A stretch of 64,000 nucleotides of DNA from Sphingobacterium zeae (GCF_030818895.1 NZ_JAUTBA010000001.1:1426001-1490000), one strand, 5' to 3'. Shown: positions 27,154 through 37,193, counted from the stretch's first letter. The notes: generated by a model not told the origin, from the letters alone. Made by a program: numbers and translations.

Positions 27154-28245
27154 TTAATTATTCAGTGCTCTATAGATCAAAAGTTTATTGTTTACAACAA
27201 CTTTCTCTCCTTCCTGTAGTCCCGTAGACATATAGGTTGTTTCTTCGTTTTGCTTTATCGGCAGGATTTCACGAATCTTGATGTCATTTGGAGATTTGTA
27301 AACCAATACGAAATATTTGTTTTGATCGAAAATGACTGCGTCCGAAGGAACAGCTAGCGCCTGTGTGTTGGATCGATGTGCTACTTTAATGGTGGCCTTA
27401 CTATCTGGAATAAGTAGTCCATCTTTATTGTCGAGTACCACACGGGCCTGCATAGAATTGGTCTGTGGGTCGATAATCTTAAAAATTTTGTCGATACTAC
27501 CTTGAAATTTTTTGTCCGGGTAACTCAGCGTTGACACCACGGCAGGCATGCCCATACTAATCTTTTCAATATCTGTTTCGTTGACATTCAGGATGGCCCA
27601 TACATCTTTTGTATTGGCCACATCGAAGATGTTGTCGCTTCGGTCACTCCGCAGTTGCATATCCTTGTTGATATTTTTTTGTACGATGTATCCATCGATT
27701 GGCGATACCACCGAATATATATTGCCGCGTCGAACATTATAGATCTGACTGACTGCTTCAGAGCGGCGGAGCTGCTCTTTGGCTTTCGTTAACTGTCCTT
27801 TTGCTTCCAGCATGTCCTTATCTGTACTCAGTTTACCTGTATACATGTCTTCCGCTACACGGTAGTTTTTTTCGGCAAGCAATACATCTGTTTTGGCATC
27901 CGAAAGATCTTTCTGTATGCCTGCAACTTCTGTACTTCTGATTGTGGCCAATACCTGACCTTTGTGTACATAATCGCCCAAGGACGCATTCACGGATACC
28001 ACATTACCGCCAACGAGAGGGAAGATATCGATGTAATTGTTCTGATCAGCAGATATTTTACCAAAGAAATTGAGTTCTTCGCTCACATTTTCTTTTTTAA
28101 CCGTTGCAAAACTGGTCGATTTTAGCATCGTCTCACTCATTTCGAAACCTTTGCCAACGGCTGTATTATCCGTTTCTTTATGATTTTTGCAAGAGTAGAG
28201 TAGCACTACAGCCACTGTGGCTATGAGAAGTTGTTTATTTGACAT
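27154..28245 (-). CDS. Efflux RND periplasmic adaptor (CusB/CzcB-like)
   Basis: A 363-residue lipoprotein: the N-terminus ends at a lipobox, VVLLYSC. A beta-barrel/lipoyl/coiled-coil hairpin layout is visible: VNASLGDYVHKGQVLATI (lipoyl half 1), a helical hairpin at about 120-165, and SPIDGYIVQKNI (lipoyl half 2). No His-rich metal tail is seen. The protein bridges the RND pump and the TolC channel. Its start overlaps the end of the tolC gene by 11 bp, so translation is coupled. Confidence 0.92.
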   Translation of the reverse strand: MSNKQLLIATVAVVLLYSCKNHKETDNTAVGKGFEMSETMLKSTSFATVKKENVSEELNFFGKISADQNNYIDIFPLVGGNVVSVNASLGDYVHKGQVLATIRSTEVAGIQKDLSDAKTDVLLAEKNYRVAEDMYTGKLSTDKDMLEAKGQLTKAKEQLRRSEAVSQIYNVRRGNIYSVVSPIDGYIVQKNINKDMQLRSDRSDNIFDVANTKDVWAILNVNETDIEKISMGMPAVVSTLSYPDKKFQGSIDKIFKIIDPQTNSMQARVVLDNKDGLLIPDSKATIKVAHRSNTQALAVPSDAVIFDQNKYFVLVYKSPNDIKIREILPIKQNEETTYMSTGLQEGEKVVVNNKLLIYRALNN

Positions 28246-29578
28246 GAGTTGAGTTGAATATAGATGTTTGCGCCAGGTAGTTTAATTGTTCGGCATTGAG
28301 AATAATTTCCTTTTTCATATCATATAGCTTCAGCATGGATATGCGGTAGCTATCCATAAAATCAGTGAATTCCACGAGGGAGATGTTACCTTTTCTGAAA
28401 TTGTTAAATACGCCATCATAGACCACTGCAATGTCGTGGAGGTCGTCAGGTGTAATGGTAAAATACTGATTGTATTGGTTTTCCCAGGACAGGTAATTGG
28501 AACGGATCTGTGATTCGAGCTGCTGCCGTTGGACTTCAATATTTTTCTTTGCTTCTTCTTCGGCGTATTTTGCTTTGATTACATTTCCTTTATTTTGTTT
28601 CCATAGCGGGAGTGGAATTGCTGCCGTTAAGTTAATTTCATTGCGAAAAGCACCTGAATTTTGACTATAGGCAAGCCCAAGATTGATGTCAGGCGTATTT
28701 AATGATTGTTGCCATGTTGTAAATAACTGTGCGCTTTCCGAGGTTTTTAATGCAAATTGATAATCAGCATTGTTTTCCAACGCCAATTGGAAGATTTTGT
28801 CCAAAGGCATTGTTGGTTTTATGGCAAGTTCCTGATCTGCTTCTTGATCGGTTAGGTTCGGTCGTACGTCTTCCTGACTGGAGATGAGTACACGTAATTG
28901 TTGTTGTAAGTTAATGCTATTGTTGATCGCAGTTGTTTTTTCATTATTGAGATCGATAGCCATTGTTTGAAGGCGAACTTGATCTTTTAATGAAATGTTT
29001 CCTTTCTTACCTTGTTCTTTGTATGCCGTTAGTAGACTATTTAGATAGTCAAGCTGAATTTTGATATCTGCCAATTTATGCTGTTCAAAGTAAAGGGAAT
29101 AGAAAGTTGTACGGAGTTGTGCGCGAAGACTGGCCAGCAGTTGACTGAATTGTAGTTTGGCAAGTTCGACATTCGATTTGGCGAATTCTACTTGATTTTT
29201 CTTTTTTCCACCGAGATAGATCAATTGGGATATACTGGCTTCTTTAGAAGGACCGACGTGGAATACCTTTTTGTTCTGTGGATCATAGGCGTTAACATTC
29301 ATTTCCAGCTGTGGCAGCTCCCATATTTTAGCTTGTATGACGTCTGCCTCGGCCTGACTGATGTCATATTGTTGGGCAAGTAGAGAAAGATTGCTCTGTA
29401 CAAATGCTGCTTCGCATTCTCGAAGCGTCATTTGTTGTCCGGCGATATCGCCTTGCTTTTTTATAAGTGTACTTTCATCCATACGCACATAATCTGTTCG
29501 CGGCGGTCTCTGCTGGGCAAATGCTATACCATTGAAAAGCAATAAAAATAAGAGAGGTGTCTTTGTCATTTGTTTCAA
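28235..29578 (-). CDS. TolC family outer-membrane efflux channel
   Basis: A 447-residue exported protein with signal peptide ending near IAFAQ. It has two OEP repeats of long amphipathic helices (residues about 50-245 and 265-440, for example SQAEADVIQAKIWELPQLE and AKYAEEEAKKNIEVQRQQL). It forms the trimeric exit duct of the metal-efflux complex. An 11-bp-phased repeat operator sits just upstream (29619-29645), with a TTATTTTG -7-like box at 29590-29597. Confidence 0.92.
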   Translation of the reverse strand: MKQMTKTPLLFLLLFNGIAFAQQRPPRTDYVRMDESTLIKKQGDIAGQQMTLRECEAAFVQSNLSLLAQQYDISQAEADVIQAKIWELPQLEMNVNAYDPQNKKVFHVGPSKEASISQLIYLGGKKKNQVEFAKSNVELAKLQFSQLLASLRAQLRTTFYSLYFEQHKLADIKIQLDYLNSLLTAYKEQGKKGNISLKDQVRLQTMAIDLNNEKTTAINNSINLQQQLRVLISSQEDVRPNLTDQEADQELAIKPTMPLDKIFQLALENNADYQFALKTSESAQLFTTWQQSLNTPDINLGLAYSQNSGAFRNEINLTAAIPLPLWKQNKGNVIKAKYAEEEAKKNIEVQRQQLESQIRSNYLSWENQYNQYFTITPDDLHDIAVVYDGVFNNFRKGNISLVEFTDFMDSYRISMLKLYDMKKEIILNAEQLNYLAQTSIFNSTHVK

Positions 29579-29618
29579 AACTGATGAAACAAAATAACTG
29601 GTCGAAAATTAAAGACGC

Positions 29619-29645
29619 CTTAAGAAATGCTTAAAAAAAGCTTAA
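29619..29645 (-). promoter_or_regulatory. Response-regulator operator: three TTAAG direct repeats, 11-bp phase
   Basis: On the minus strand TTAAG occurs three times, starting exactly 11 bp apart (plus-strand CTTAA at 29619, 29630 and 29641). This 11-bp phasing is the hallmark of OmpR/PhoB-family tandem sites. The repeat nearest the gene overlaps the expected -33 position of a TTATTTTG -7-like box at 29590-29597, as expected for an activated promoter. The cognate regulator is encoded upstream at 31042-31728. Confidence 0.65.
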
Positions 29646-29671
29646 AAAGGAAGTTTCTATCGATACTGTTT

Positions 29672-31045
29672 TTACTCGGGAGCTTGTAATTTAAATAGTA
29701 ACACGAAGGTATGCTTGCCATGCTTTTTATTGGCTTGGTATTCAATTGTCGCATGATGCGATTGCATGATGCGCTGAACAATGCGCAGCCCCAATCCGGA
29801 TCCTGTTGTCTCAATAGCATTTTCTCCGCGGCTGAATGCATCAAAAATTCGCTTTTGGTCGCTGGTACTCAAGGCGGGCCCCGTATTACTAACAAGCACT
29901 TTTAGTTCTTGTGCTGATTCTATCAATGTGACTTTTACCTCCCTGTTGTCTGAATAGAGCGCAGCATTCTTAAATAAATTTACAAAAGCGATTTCAATCA
30001 ATTGAGCGGAACAAAAAATGCTGAGTTTGGGGTCTTCAGTTCCGCTAATTGAAAAATCCAGTTGAAGGTCGGGGAATACTTTGGCTACTTTTTCATAGGC
30101 CATAAATATAATTTCATCGATTCGCTCTTCTTTATACGTCATTTTTAAACGTTCCGAATCAAATTTTGAAAGAAGCATCAGCGAATCTGTGACTTCTGAG
30201 AGGTGCAATGTTTCTTTGGATATGTTGCGTAATACCTGCCTCACCTCTTCACTTAACTGGTTCTGATGGTACAGGTTTTCAAGTTGAAAAGACATTCGTG
30301 CAAGTGGTGTTCGTAATTCGTGGGAAGCGCTGGAATTAAATTCTTTCTGCGATTCGAAAGCAGTAGAAAGTCGTAATAACATCGTGTTAAATGCTCGGGT
30401 TAGTACAGTAATTTCGTCGGTATTTCCTGTGTACTCAACAGGTTTAGTGAGTCTGCTGGCATTAATCTGCGTAATATTGTCTTTTAATTTATCCAGCGGG
30501 ACCAACAGCCGTTGGATGAGATTATAGCTGAATACCCACACTAAAGCCGCACTCAGGATAAATAGTATCGTGAGGACAAGCGCTAGATGGTCCATTTTTT
30601 CATTTCCGGAATAATCCTGTGCTTTTACGATAATATAGTAGGGGGACCCATTAATGCGATAATATTTGGCAAATGTCTCATATTGGTCCTGGTTGTAGAA
30701 GATCTGCTTTTCATGATCGAGCCGATTAACAATTGACGCGCTCCAGGTAACGGTTTGGTCCTTGACAGTGCTAAAGACCAATTGTTTATTTTTGTCGAGA
30801 ATGATAACATCTTCGTAGAATAAACCATCTTCATCGTCGTGAAAGTAATTTTTATAGGACTGTCTATTGAAATAGGGGTTGCTGGCGATGTAATGAGATA
30901 TATTATCCAATTTATCGATCAGCCGCTGGCGGAATTGATCTTTACGAAAGTCGAAACTAGCATAATAGATAATTAACATTGCTACTCCAAAAAGGACGGA
31001 AAATGCGATGCTGAAACTAATGGCTATTTTCTTCTTCAAATTCAT
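29672..31045 (-). CDS. Sensor histidine kinase of the metal-efflux operon
   Basis: A 457-residue inner-membrane kinase. Two membrane helices (about 7-28 and 155-178) enclose a periplasmic sensor domain of roughly 125 residues. HAMP follows (YNLIQRLLVPLDKLKDNI), then the phospho-His box SASHELRTPLARMSF near 240, an N box (LFKNAALYS) and G boxes (GSGLGLRIVQRI). It overlaps the response-regulator gene by 4 bp. The organisation is that of CusS-type kinases, which sense Cu/Ag in the periplasm. The actual ligand is unknown. Confidence 0.92.
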   Translation of the reverse strand: MNLKKKIAISFSIAFSVLFGVAMLIIYYASFDFRKDQFRQRLIDKLDNISHYIASNPYFNRQSYKNYFHDDEDGLFYEDVIILDKNKQLVFSTVKDQTVTWSASIVNRLDHEKQIFYNQDQYETFAKYYRINGSPYYIIVKAQDYSGNEKMDHLALVLTILFILSAALVWVFSYNLIQRLLVPLDKLKDNITQINASRLTKPVEYTGNTDEITVLTRAFNTMLLRLSTAFESQKEFNSSASHELRTPLARMSFQLENLYHQNQLSEEVRQVLRNISKETLHLSEVTDSLMLLSKFDSERLKMTYKEERIDEIIFMAYEKVAKVFPDLQLDFSISGTEDPKLSIFCSAQLIEIAFVNLFKNAALYSDNREVKVTLIESAQELKVLVSNTGPALSTSDQKRIFDAFSRGENAIETTGSGLGLRIVQRIMQSHHATIEYQANKKHGKHTFVLLFKLQAPE

Positions 31046-31728
31046 TTGTCTGCCGATAGAAAATAGCCAAATCCAGGTCGTGTATGGATAAGTTTATTCG
31101 GATGATTCTTATCAATTTTCTTGCGTAAAAAGTTGATGTATACTTCTATTGTATTCTGTGTTGTCTGAAATTGATTCTGCCACACTTCTTCGGAAATATG
31201 CTGCTTTGATAACGTTCGGCCCTTTGCCTGTGCTAAGATAAGTAACAGCTGAAATTCCTTTTGAGTGAGATTAATCTCTTCATTGGCACGTAGTACGCGA
31301 GCTTCATCTGGATAAATAACCAGATCATCTATGATTAAGGTTTTTGTATCACTGCTGTCACTGTGTTGTTGCCTGCGTAACAGGGAATAGATTCGCATTA
31401 AAAGTTCATCTAAAACGAATGGTTTGACCAGGTAATCGTCGGCTGCCCGAAGAAACGCTTCTTTCTTGTCGTCTATATCATCATAAGCTGAAAGGATAAT
31501 AATTGGCGTAAAAGCATCATGGCGTCTTATTTTTTTACAGATTTCCAAGCCATTGATTTTTGGAACGTTAATATCCAATAGAAAAAAACCATATTTCTTT
31601 TGGTGCGTTTTGGCCAAAAATTCAATTCCATCAAAGGCTTGATCGCAGGAAAAGCCTTGGTTTAATAAAAACGATCGAATCTCCTTCGAGAGTACCTTAT
31701 CGTCTTCGAGTAGCAAAATATCTACCAT
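31042..31728 (-). CDS. OmpR/PhoB-family response regulator
   Basis: From ATG 31728 the protein has 228 residues (MVDILLLEDDKVL). The longer frame to 31815 adds 29 unlikely residues. The receiver has the acidic pair 9-10, phospho-acceptor Asp52 (FLLDINVP) and the conserved Lys in YLVKPF. The C-terminal winged helix contains LTQKEFQLLLILAQ and RTLSKQHISEEVW. It is the first gene of the efflux operon and probably binds the TTAAG repeats at 29619-29645. It is divergent from the phospholipase gene. Confidence 0.93.
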   Translation of the reverse strand: MVDILLLEDDKVLSKEIRSFLLNQGFSCDQAFDGIEFLAKTHQKKYGFFLLDINVPKINGLEICKKIRRHDAFTPIIILSAYDDIDDKKEAFLRAADDYLVKPFVLDELLMRIYSLLRRQQHSDSSDTKTLIIDDLVIYPDEARVLRANEEINLTQKEFQLLLILAQAKGRTLSKQHISEEVWQNQFQTTQNTIEVYINFLRKKIDKNHPNKLIHTRPGFGYFLSADK

Positions 31729-31887
31729 ACGTCCATCTATTGTCTTTCGTAAAAATAAACAAATTTTTGCCATCCTATCAAAAAGATATTTCATGATACC
31801 TCCATTTAGTAACATAAGAATTACACGAAGAAATATGAAAGGAAAGGAAATCTAAGTAGATTCAATTCGAAATTATAAATAAGTATT

Positions 31888-34401
31888 ATGGAAAGCAGAA
31901 GAGAGTTTCTGAGGAAAACTTTGCTATTTTCGGGAGCAGCAGGTATTGCCAGTTTTATGCCTGGTTCAATCCAAAGAGCCTTTGCGATAGATCCTGAGAT
32001 GGGAAGTACTTTTTTGGATGCCGAGCATATCGTTATCCTTATGCAGGAAAATCGGTCTTTCGATCATACGCTTGGGACGCTTTCAGGAGTTCGTGGTTTC
32101 AATGATCCACGGTCAATCCGCTTACCGAACGGTTTGCCCGTATGGTATCAAACGGATAAGAATGGAAAGATCTATGCACCCTTTCGATTAAATCTAACAG
32201 AGAGTAAAGTAACTTGGATGGGTTCTCTTCCGCACAGTAGGGCGAGCCAAGTGGATGCCTTTAACCACGGACGCTACGATCAGTGGCTGTTGTCCAAGCA
32301 GTCGGGCAATAAGGAATATGCGACTATGCCGTTAACATTGGGGTATTTTACTCGTGAGGATCTACCTTTTCATTATGCTTTGGCGGATGCATTTACCGTG
32401 TGTGATCAGAATTTCTGTTCAGGCATGACAAGCACCACGCCGAACCGTTCCTTTTTTTGGACGGGGAAGATTACAGAAATGAAAGATGGCTTGCAAAAGG
32501 CAAATATTAGGAACGACGATTTTGCGTACGGTAAAATGACTTGGGAAACTTTCCCGGAATTGCTTGAGAAGGATGGAATTACCTGGCGTTTTTATCAAAA
32601 TGAGACAAGTTGTGGCGGAGGATTTGCTGGGAAAGAAAGGGCATGGTTGTCAAATTTCGGATGTAATTTACTAGAGTTCTTTCAGGCTTATCACGTTAAA
32701 TTTAAGGAAAACTATATCAGAAATCTGGAAAAACAGGTGCATGATTTACCCGTGCAGATTTCGAACTTGGAAGAAAAGTCTGCTGGCTCTGAGGAACAAG
32801 CCGAAAAAATCCGTGCTGATATCCGTAAAAAAAGCGAGGTATTGGAGCGAGCTGAGAAGGAACTCAAAGAATATAATCCGGACAATTATAAAGCGTTAGG
32901 TGATTTTGCTAAATCATTGAATGAAAGAGCTTTTACGGTAAACAAGGGCGACAATAATTACAGGTCGCTTGATACCTTGCATTTTAAGTGGAAAGGAAAA
33001 AAGGGTACGCTGGAAGTTCCGAAAGGGGACGTTCTTTATCAATTCAGGAAGGATGTTGACACCGGTAGATTGCCAGCCGTATCCTGGCTGGCTGGTCCGC
33101 AAAATTTTTCGGATCATCCGAGTGCTCCCTGGTACGGAGCTTGGTATGTGTCCGAAGTTTTGGAAATTTTAACGAAAAAACCTGAAATCTGGAAAAAAAC
33201 AATTTTTATCATTACTTATGATGAAAACGATGGTTATTATGATCACGTAAAGCCATTTGTTGTTCCTGATTTAACTAAAAAAGACACCGGGGCATGCTCT
33301 GCTGGTATTGATACGGAGGTGGAAATGGTACGTTTAGAAAATGAGCTGAAGCAGGGGATTGCTAAAAAGCAAGCGCGTGAAGGAGCTGTGGGCTTAGGTT
33401 TTCGTGTGCCCATGTATATTGTTTCGCCCTGGTCGCGGGGAGGTAAGGTGTGTTCTCAGGTATTTGATCATACATCTACTTTGCAGTTTTTGGAATACTT
33501 CTTCAATAAAAAGCTGAACAAGAATATGCATTTGGAAAACATCAGTGCATGGCGTCGAACGATCTGTGGTAATTTGACTGCAGCCTTTACACCTTTTACA
33601 CAGCAAAAAGAACAGATCACTTTCCTAGACCGCAATCAGCACATTGAAACGATATACAAGGCACAATTTAAGGATAATCCGCGAGCTTTTGTGGCAGTCA
33701 ATGATCCTGAACTTGCGAAGAGAAAGGTCTGGATTCCAGAATTTGACCGTATACAGGAGCGTGGGATTCGTAAATCCTTAAATTTGCCTTATGCGCATGA
33801 AGCAGTTGGCTATGTGGAAGATGGACAGTTTTGTCTCGTGATGACTGTAGACAACAAGCTGTTTGGAAAAAGAACTGCAGGCACGGCTTTCAATGTGTAT
33901 AGCCCGCTCGCTTATCGTGATGAACAAGGACAAAGCGAAACCTATCGTAATTGGAATTTTGCGGTGAAGGCCGGTGATCGTTTGACATATCAGTGGGATC
34001 TGGGACGATTTGAAGGAGATCGCTATGCTTTTGAATTGCATGGTCCGAATGGGTTTTACCGTAAATTTTCTGGACAGAAAGCAAAGTCACCGATACAGGC
34101 AGCGGTGTGTCCTGAATATAAATCTTTGACACAATCGGTTACTGGAAGATTGCAGCTGAAGGTGAAAAATAACGTTGACCACGTGGTAAGTGTAGTTATT
34201 GAAAGTCTCCATTATGAACACTATACGACGGTGAAAGAAATAGACGCACAAGAAGAAGTTTTAATAAATCTGAACGTGGAGAAACATGGATATTGGTATG
34301 ATCTCGCGGTAAGGCTTGAGGGCGACACCAATTTTCTTATCCAGCTTGCTGGACGCCTGGAAACAGGCGCTGAAGGCACAACTGATCCATTATTAGCCTA
34401 A
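31888..34401 (+). CDS. Phosphocholine-specific phospholipase C
   Basis: An 837-residue exported enzyme. The N-terminus MESRREFLRKTLLFSGAAG is a twin-arginine signal. The phosphoesterase domain starts with HIVILMQENRSFDHTLGTL near residue 47 and includes TSTTPNRSFFWTG and FIITYDENDGYYDHV, all family metal or catalytic regions. Two C-terminal DUF756-type domains (about 640-830) complete the usual architecture. It hydrolyses phosphatidylcholine or sphingomyelin. The stop is 1 bp from the stop of convergent bioB. Confidence 0.93.
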   Translation: MESRREFLRKTLLFSGAAGIASFMPGSIQRAFAIDPEMGSTFLDAEHIVILMQENRSFDHTLGTLSGVRGFNDPRSIRLPNGLPVWYQTDKNGKIYAPFRLNLTESKVTWMGSLPHSRASQVDAFNHGRYDQWLLSKQSGNKEYATMPLTLGYFTREDLPFHYALADAFTVCDQNFCSGMTSTTPNRSFFWTGKITEMKDGLQKANIRNDDFAYGKMTWETFPELLEKDGITWRFYQNETSCGGGFAGKERAWLSNFGCNLLEFFQAYHVKFKENYIRNLEKQVHDLPVQISNLEEKSAGSEEQAEKIRADIRKKSEVLERAEKELKEYNPDNYKALGDFAKSLNERAFTVNKGDNNYRSLDTLHFKWKGKKGTLEVPKGDVLYQFRKDVDTGRLPAVSWLAGPQNFSDHPSAPWYGAWYVSEVLEILTKKPEIWKKTIFIITYDENDGYYDHVKPFVVPDLTKKDTGACSAGIDTEVEMVRLENELKQGIAKKQAREGAVGLGFRVPMYIVSPWSRGGKVCSQVFDHTSTLQFLEYFFNKKLNKNMHLENISAWRRTICGNLTAAFTPFTQQKEQITFLDRNQHIETIYKAQFKDNPRAFVAVNDPELAKRKVWIPEFDRIQERGIRKSLNLPYAHEAVGYVEDGQFCLVMTVDNKLFGKRTAGTAFNVYSPLAYRDEQGQSETYRNWNFAVKAGDRLTYQWDLGRFEGDRYAFELHGPNGFYRKFSGQKAKSPIQAAVCPEYKSLTQSVTGRLQLKVKNNVDHVVSVVIESLHYEHYTTVKEIDAQEEVLINLNVEKHGYWYDLAVRLEGDTNFLIQLAGRLETGAEGTTDPLLA

Positions 34402-34402
34402 A

Positions 34403-35494
34403 TTATTCTTTCTTCTGCTGCTTAGCGCTGTTGCGGACAACTGTATGTTCGGGTCTTGACCATTTGGGTCTTTCTCCAAGATCGTGATAAATTGCCATTT
34501 CTTTTGTGACGGTTTGGGGCTGACTTTTTTTCTCAAACGGCTGCTGTGTGACCAGACCTAATGTTTTAAATAGGTCAAGGTCTTCGTTGCTGTCGGGATT
34601 GGGCGTGGTGAGTAGTTTATCGCCAGAGAAAATCGAATTGGCTCCTGCGAAAAAGCATAAAGCTTGTCCCTCCTTACTCATATAGTTTCGTCCGGCCGAT
34701 AGGCGGACCTGGGTTTTGGGCAATAAAATCCGCGCCGTAGCAACCATGCGTACCATCTCCCAGATGGATGCGGTGTCCATTGCCTCCATGGGTGTACCCA
34801 TGACAGGCACCAACGCATTGATCGGCACCGATTCGGGCTGTGGGATAAGTGAAGCAAGCGTAATCAACATTTTGGCACGATCTGCAATCGTTTCGCCCAT
34901 TCCAATGATGCCTCCACTACAGACTGTGATATTTGTTTTGCGTACATTTTCGATGGTCTGCAGGCGATCATCGTAACTTCTGGTGGAGATAATTTCCGGA
35001 TAGTAATCGGCAGATGAATCGAGGTTGTGATTGTAGGCATACAATCCAGCCTCAGACAAACGTTGTGCCTGGTTTTCGGTCAACATTCCGAGTGTACAGC
35101 AGACTTCTATATCAAGTTTGTTTAAGGTACGAACCATATCAAGTACACGGTCAAACTCATGACCATCCTTCACATTGCGCCAGGCGGCTCCCATGCAGAT
35201 CCGAGAACTACCACGAGCTTTGGCAGCCAAGGCTTGCTGTTTGACCTGTTCAACGCTCATCAAGCTTTCTGCCTTTACATGTGTATGATAACGTGCGGCT
35301 TGTGGACAGTAAGCGCAGTCTTCAGGACATCCACCTGTTTTTATTGAAATCAATGTGGATACCTGCACTTTATTTGGGTCATGGTATTTTCGATGTGTTG
35401 TTGCAGCTTCATATAGAAGCTCCATCAACGGTTTGTTGTATAGGGCGACAACTTCTTCCTGTGTCCATTTTTGTTTTGATTCCATGTTATCCAT
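34403..35494 (-). CDS. bioB: Biotin synthase
   Basis: A 363-residue radical-SAM enzyme. The 4Fe-4S cysteines are C56, C60 and C63 (TGGCPEDCAYCPQ), and the Arg/Asn residues of the 2Fe-2S side occur in VRLSAGRNYMS near 265-275. GANSIFSGDKLLTTPNP is a typical late block. It inserts sulfur into dethiobiotin. A second Met at codon 4 is an alternative start. No other bio genes are adjacent. It is divergent from a MocR regulator. Confidence 0.96.
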   Translation of the reverse strand: MDNMESKQKWTQEEVVALYNKPLMELLYEAATTHRKYHDPNKVQVSTLISIKTGGCPEDCAYCPQAARYHTHVKAESLMSVEQVKQQALAAKARGSSRICMGAAWRNVKDGHEFDRVLDMVRTLNKLDIEVCCTLGMLTENQAQRLSEAGLYAYNHNLDSSADYYPEIISTRSYDDRLQTIENVRKTNITVCSGGIIGMGETIADRAKMLITLASLIPQPESVPINALVPVMGTPMEAMDTASIWEMVRMVATARILLPKTQVRLSAGRNYMSKEGQALCFFAGANSIFSGDKLLTTPNPDSNEDLDLFKTLGLVTQQPFEKKSQPQTVTKEMAIYHDLGERPKWSRPEHTVVRNSAKQQKKE

Positions 35495-35595
35495 AAGTTT
35501 TGTTATAAAATCGGGTCTATCTCACTAACTAATGTTTCGACATCGTATTTAAAGATGTTTTTTTATCATGGTTACAAAGATTATAGATTAAATTT

Positions 35596-35603
35596 TAACT
35601 TTG
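35596..35603 (+). promoter_or_regulatory. Candidate -7 box of the MocR gene
   Basis: TAACTTTG matches TAnnTTTG exactly and ends 19 bases before the ATG at 35623. No convincing TTTG at -33 is seen, so the promoter may need an activator or autoregulation. Confidence 0.35.
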
Positions 35604-35622
35604 ATCGTCCGTAATAAACATA

Positions 35623-37107
35623 ATGAGTAGTCCGGTTGGTATAGCTTTTCATTCCATTATTAAGATTGACCGTCGCAAGGATGACGCCGTCTATCTACAG
35701 ATTGTGTATCAATTTATTAATGCCGTTAAGCGAAATTTCTTGGAGGATGGAGATTTGTTGCCTGGCAGCCGAAAGATTGCAGATGAATTGAAAGTGCACC
35801 GAAAGACTATCGTAGCCGCACTGGCTGAATTGCAGGAGCAGGGCTGGGTGAACATTGTACCCAATCGAGGTACTTTTGTGAAAAATCCCGAACGTATTGA
35901 CGCTTCGACATCGACCATTGGTGCATTTAGGCAGCCACCTAAGTTTGCTCCTTATACTTTCCGAAAGGAGCTGATATTGGATATGCCTAAATTGGAAGCT
36001 TCAGCGAAGTACTATTTTACGGATGGCACACCAGATTACAGTATTATTAGTGCTGAGGAACTGGTACGTTTTTACGCATCAATGGTTAAACGCAGAAAAA
36101 AAAGTGATGACTTTCCGACCACTACGGAGGGGAATCTGTTTTTTAGGGATCAGTTAAGTTATTATTTGAACTTGACCAGGGGATTTCATCTTTCGCGCAA
36201 CTTCGTCTTGCCAATTGCCAGCCGTGAGCAAATCTTTTCCATTTTATCCCGGTTATTAATTCGGCGTGACGATGTTGTGCTGGTGGAGAATTTAAGTTAT
36301 TTTCTTCCCAATATGATACTTAGTCAAGCAGGAGCCAAACTAAAAACCGTTCCGGTGGATGCGGATGGTATGATTGTAGATAGGATCGGCGATCAATTTA
36401 AGCCCGGCGAGATCAGATGTGTTTATCTCAACTCCAGATGTCAGTATCCAACGACGGTTAACCTTTCCGAAAAGCGGAAAATTCAACTGTTACAACTGGC
36501 CGAGCAGTACGATTTTATCATTATTGAGGATGATGTAGATTTCGAATCGTCGTTTTTTAAAACAAAAGGGGAATCGCTTTTTCGGAAAAATGCAGGCAAC
36601 CGGGTGATTTATACTGGTGCTTTCGGAAGTTTCTTTGCCCCCGGCTTCCAAATGAATTTTTTGATCGCACCTCAGGATCTGCTAGAGGAGGGTAAAAAAT
36701 ACCTGAACATCTTTGGGAAACCGAATTTTATGATTGAGAAAACATTGGGTGAAATTATTCATCAGGGTGATATCTTTCGTTATCAGCGCAAATTTCAGAA
36801 AACAATTGCAGAGCGCAAAGAGTTGTTTGGGGTGTTGTTGCGGCGTTATTTTGAAGATGAGGTTACTTTCACAGTTCCGAAGGCTGGACTGGCTTTTTGG
36901 GTACAGTTCAAACCTATTTTTTCATTGACTGTTTTGCAGGAAAAGGCACGAGACAAAGGGTTATTGATCCCGAGCAGTTGTCTATATCAAAATAGGATGG
37001 TTAGTGCGTTACGATTGGGTTTTGCTCATTTAGACGAGCAGCGTATGTCGGAAGCAATTTATTTGTTGAGGTCGGCCTATGGGGACTTGATGGACATTAA
37101 CTCATGA
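35623..37107 (+). CDS. MocR/PdxR-type GntR regulator with aminotransferase domain
   Basis: A 494-residue fusion. Residues about 10-90 are a GntR winged helix (LLPGSRKIADELKVHRKTIVA, split by the turn). The rest is a class-I aminotransferase fold with IIEDDVDFESSFF, but the PLP-Lys region reads RVIYTGAFGSFFAPGFQMNF. The usual S-x-x-K-x-x-x-P-G-x-R-x-G has lost its Lys (GSFFAPGF), so PLP could not form the normal Schiff base. MocR proteins sense PLP or an amino-acid-like ligand and control vitamin B6 or amine genes. Divergence from bioB suggests that bioB could be a target. Confidence 0.85.
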   Translation: MSSPVGIAFHSIIKIDRRKDDAVYLQIVYQFINAVKRNFLEDGDLLPGSRKIADELKVHRKTIVAALAELQEQGWVNIVPNRGTFVKNPERIDASTSTIGAFRQPPKFAPYTFRKELILDMPKLEASAKYYFTDGTPDYSIISAEELVRFYASMVKRRKKSDDFPTTTEGNLFFRDQLSYYLNLTRGFHLSRNFVLPIASREQIFSILSRLLIRRDDVVLVENLSYFLPNMILSQAGAKLKTVPVDADGMIVDRIGDQFKPGEIRCVYLNSRCQYPTTVNLSEKRKIQLLQLAEQYDFIIIEDDVDFESSFFKTKGESLFRKNAGNRVIYTGAFGSFFAPGFQMNFLIAPQDLLEEGKKYLNIFGKPNFMIEKTLGEIIHQGDIFRYQRKFQKTIAERKELFGVLLRRYFEDEVTFTVPKAGLAFWVQFKPIFSLTVLQEKARDKGLLIPSSCLYQNRMVSALRLGFAHLDEQRMSEAIYLLRSAYGDLMDINS

Positions 37108-37193
37108 AATTTACAAAACATGTGTGCAGCCAATGATTGCTTTTGTAACACGAAATTCGCGTTGGCTCATTCGGATAGTCATTTTTAGGATGC

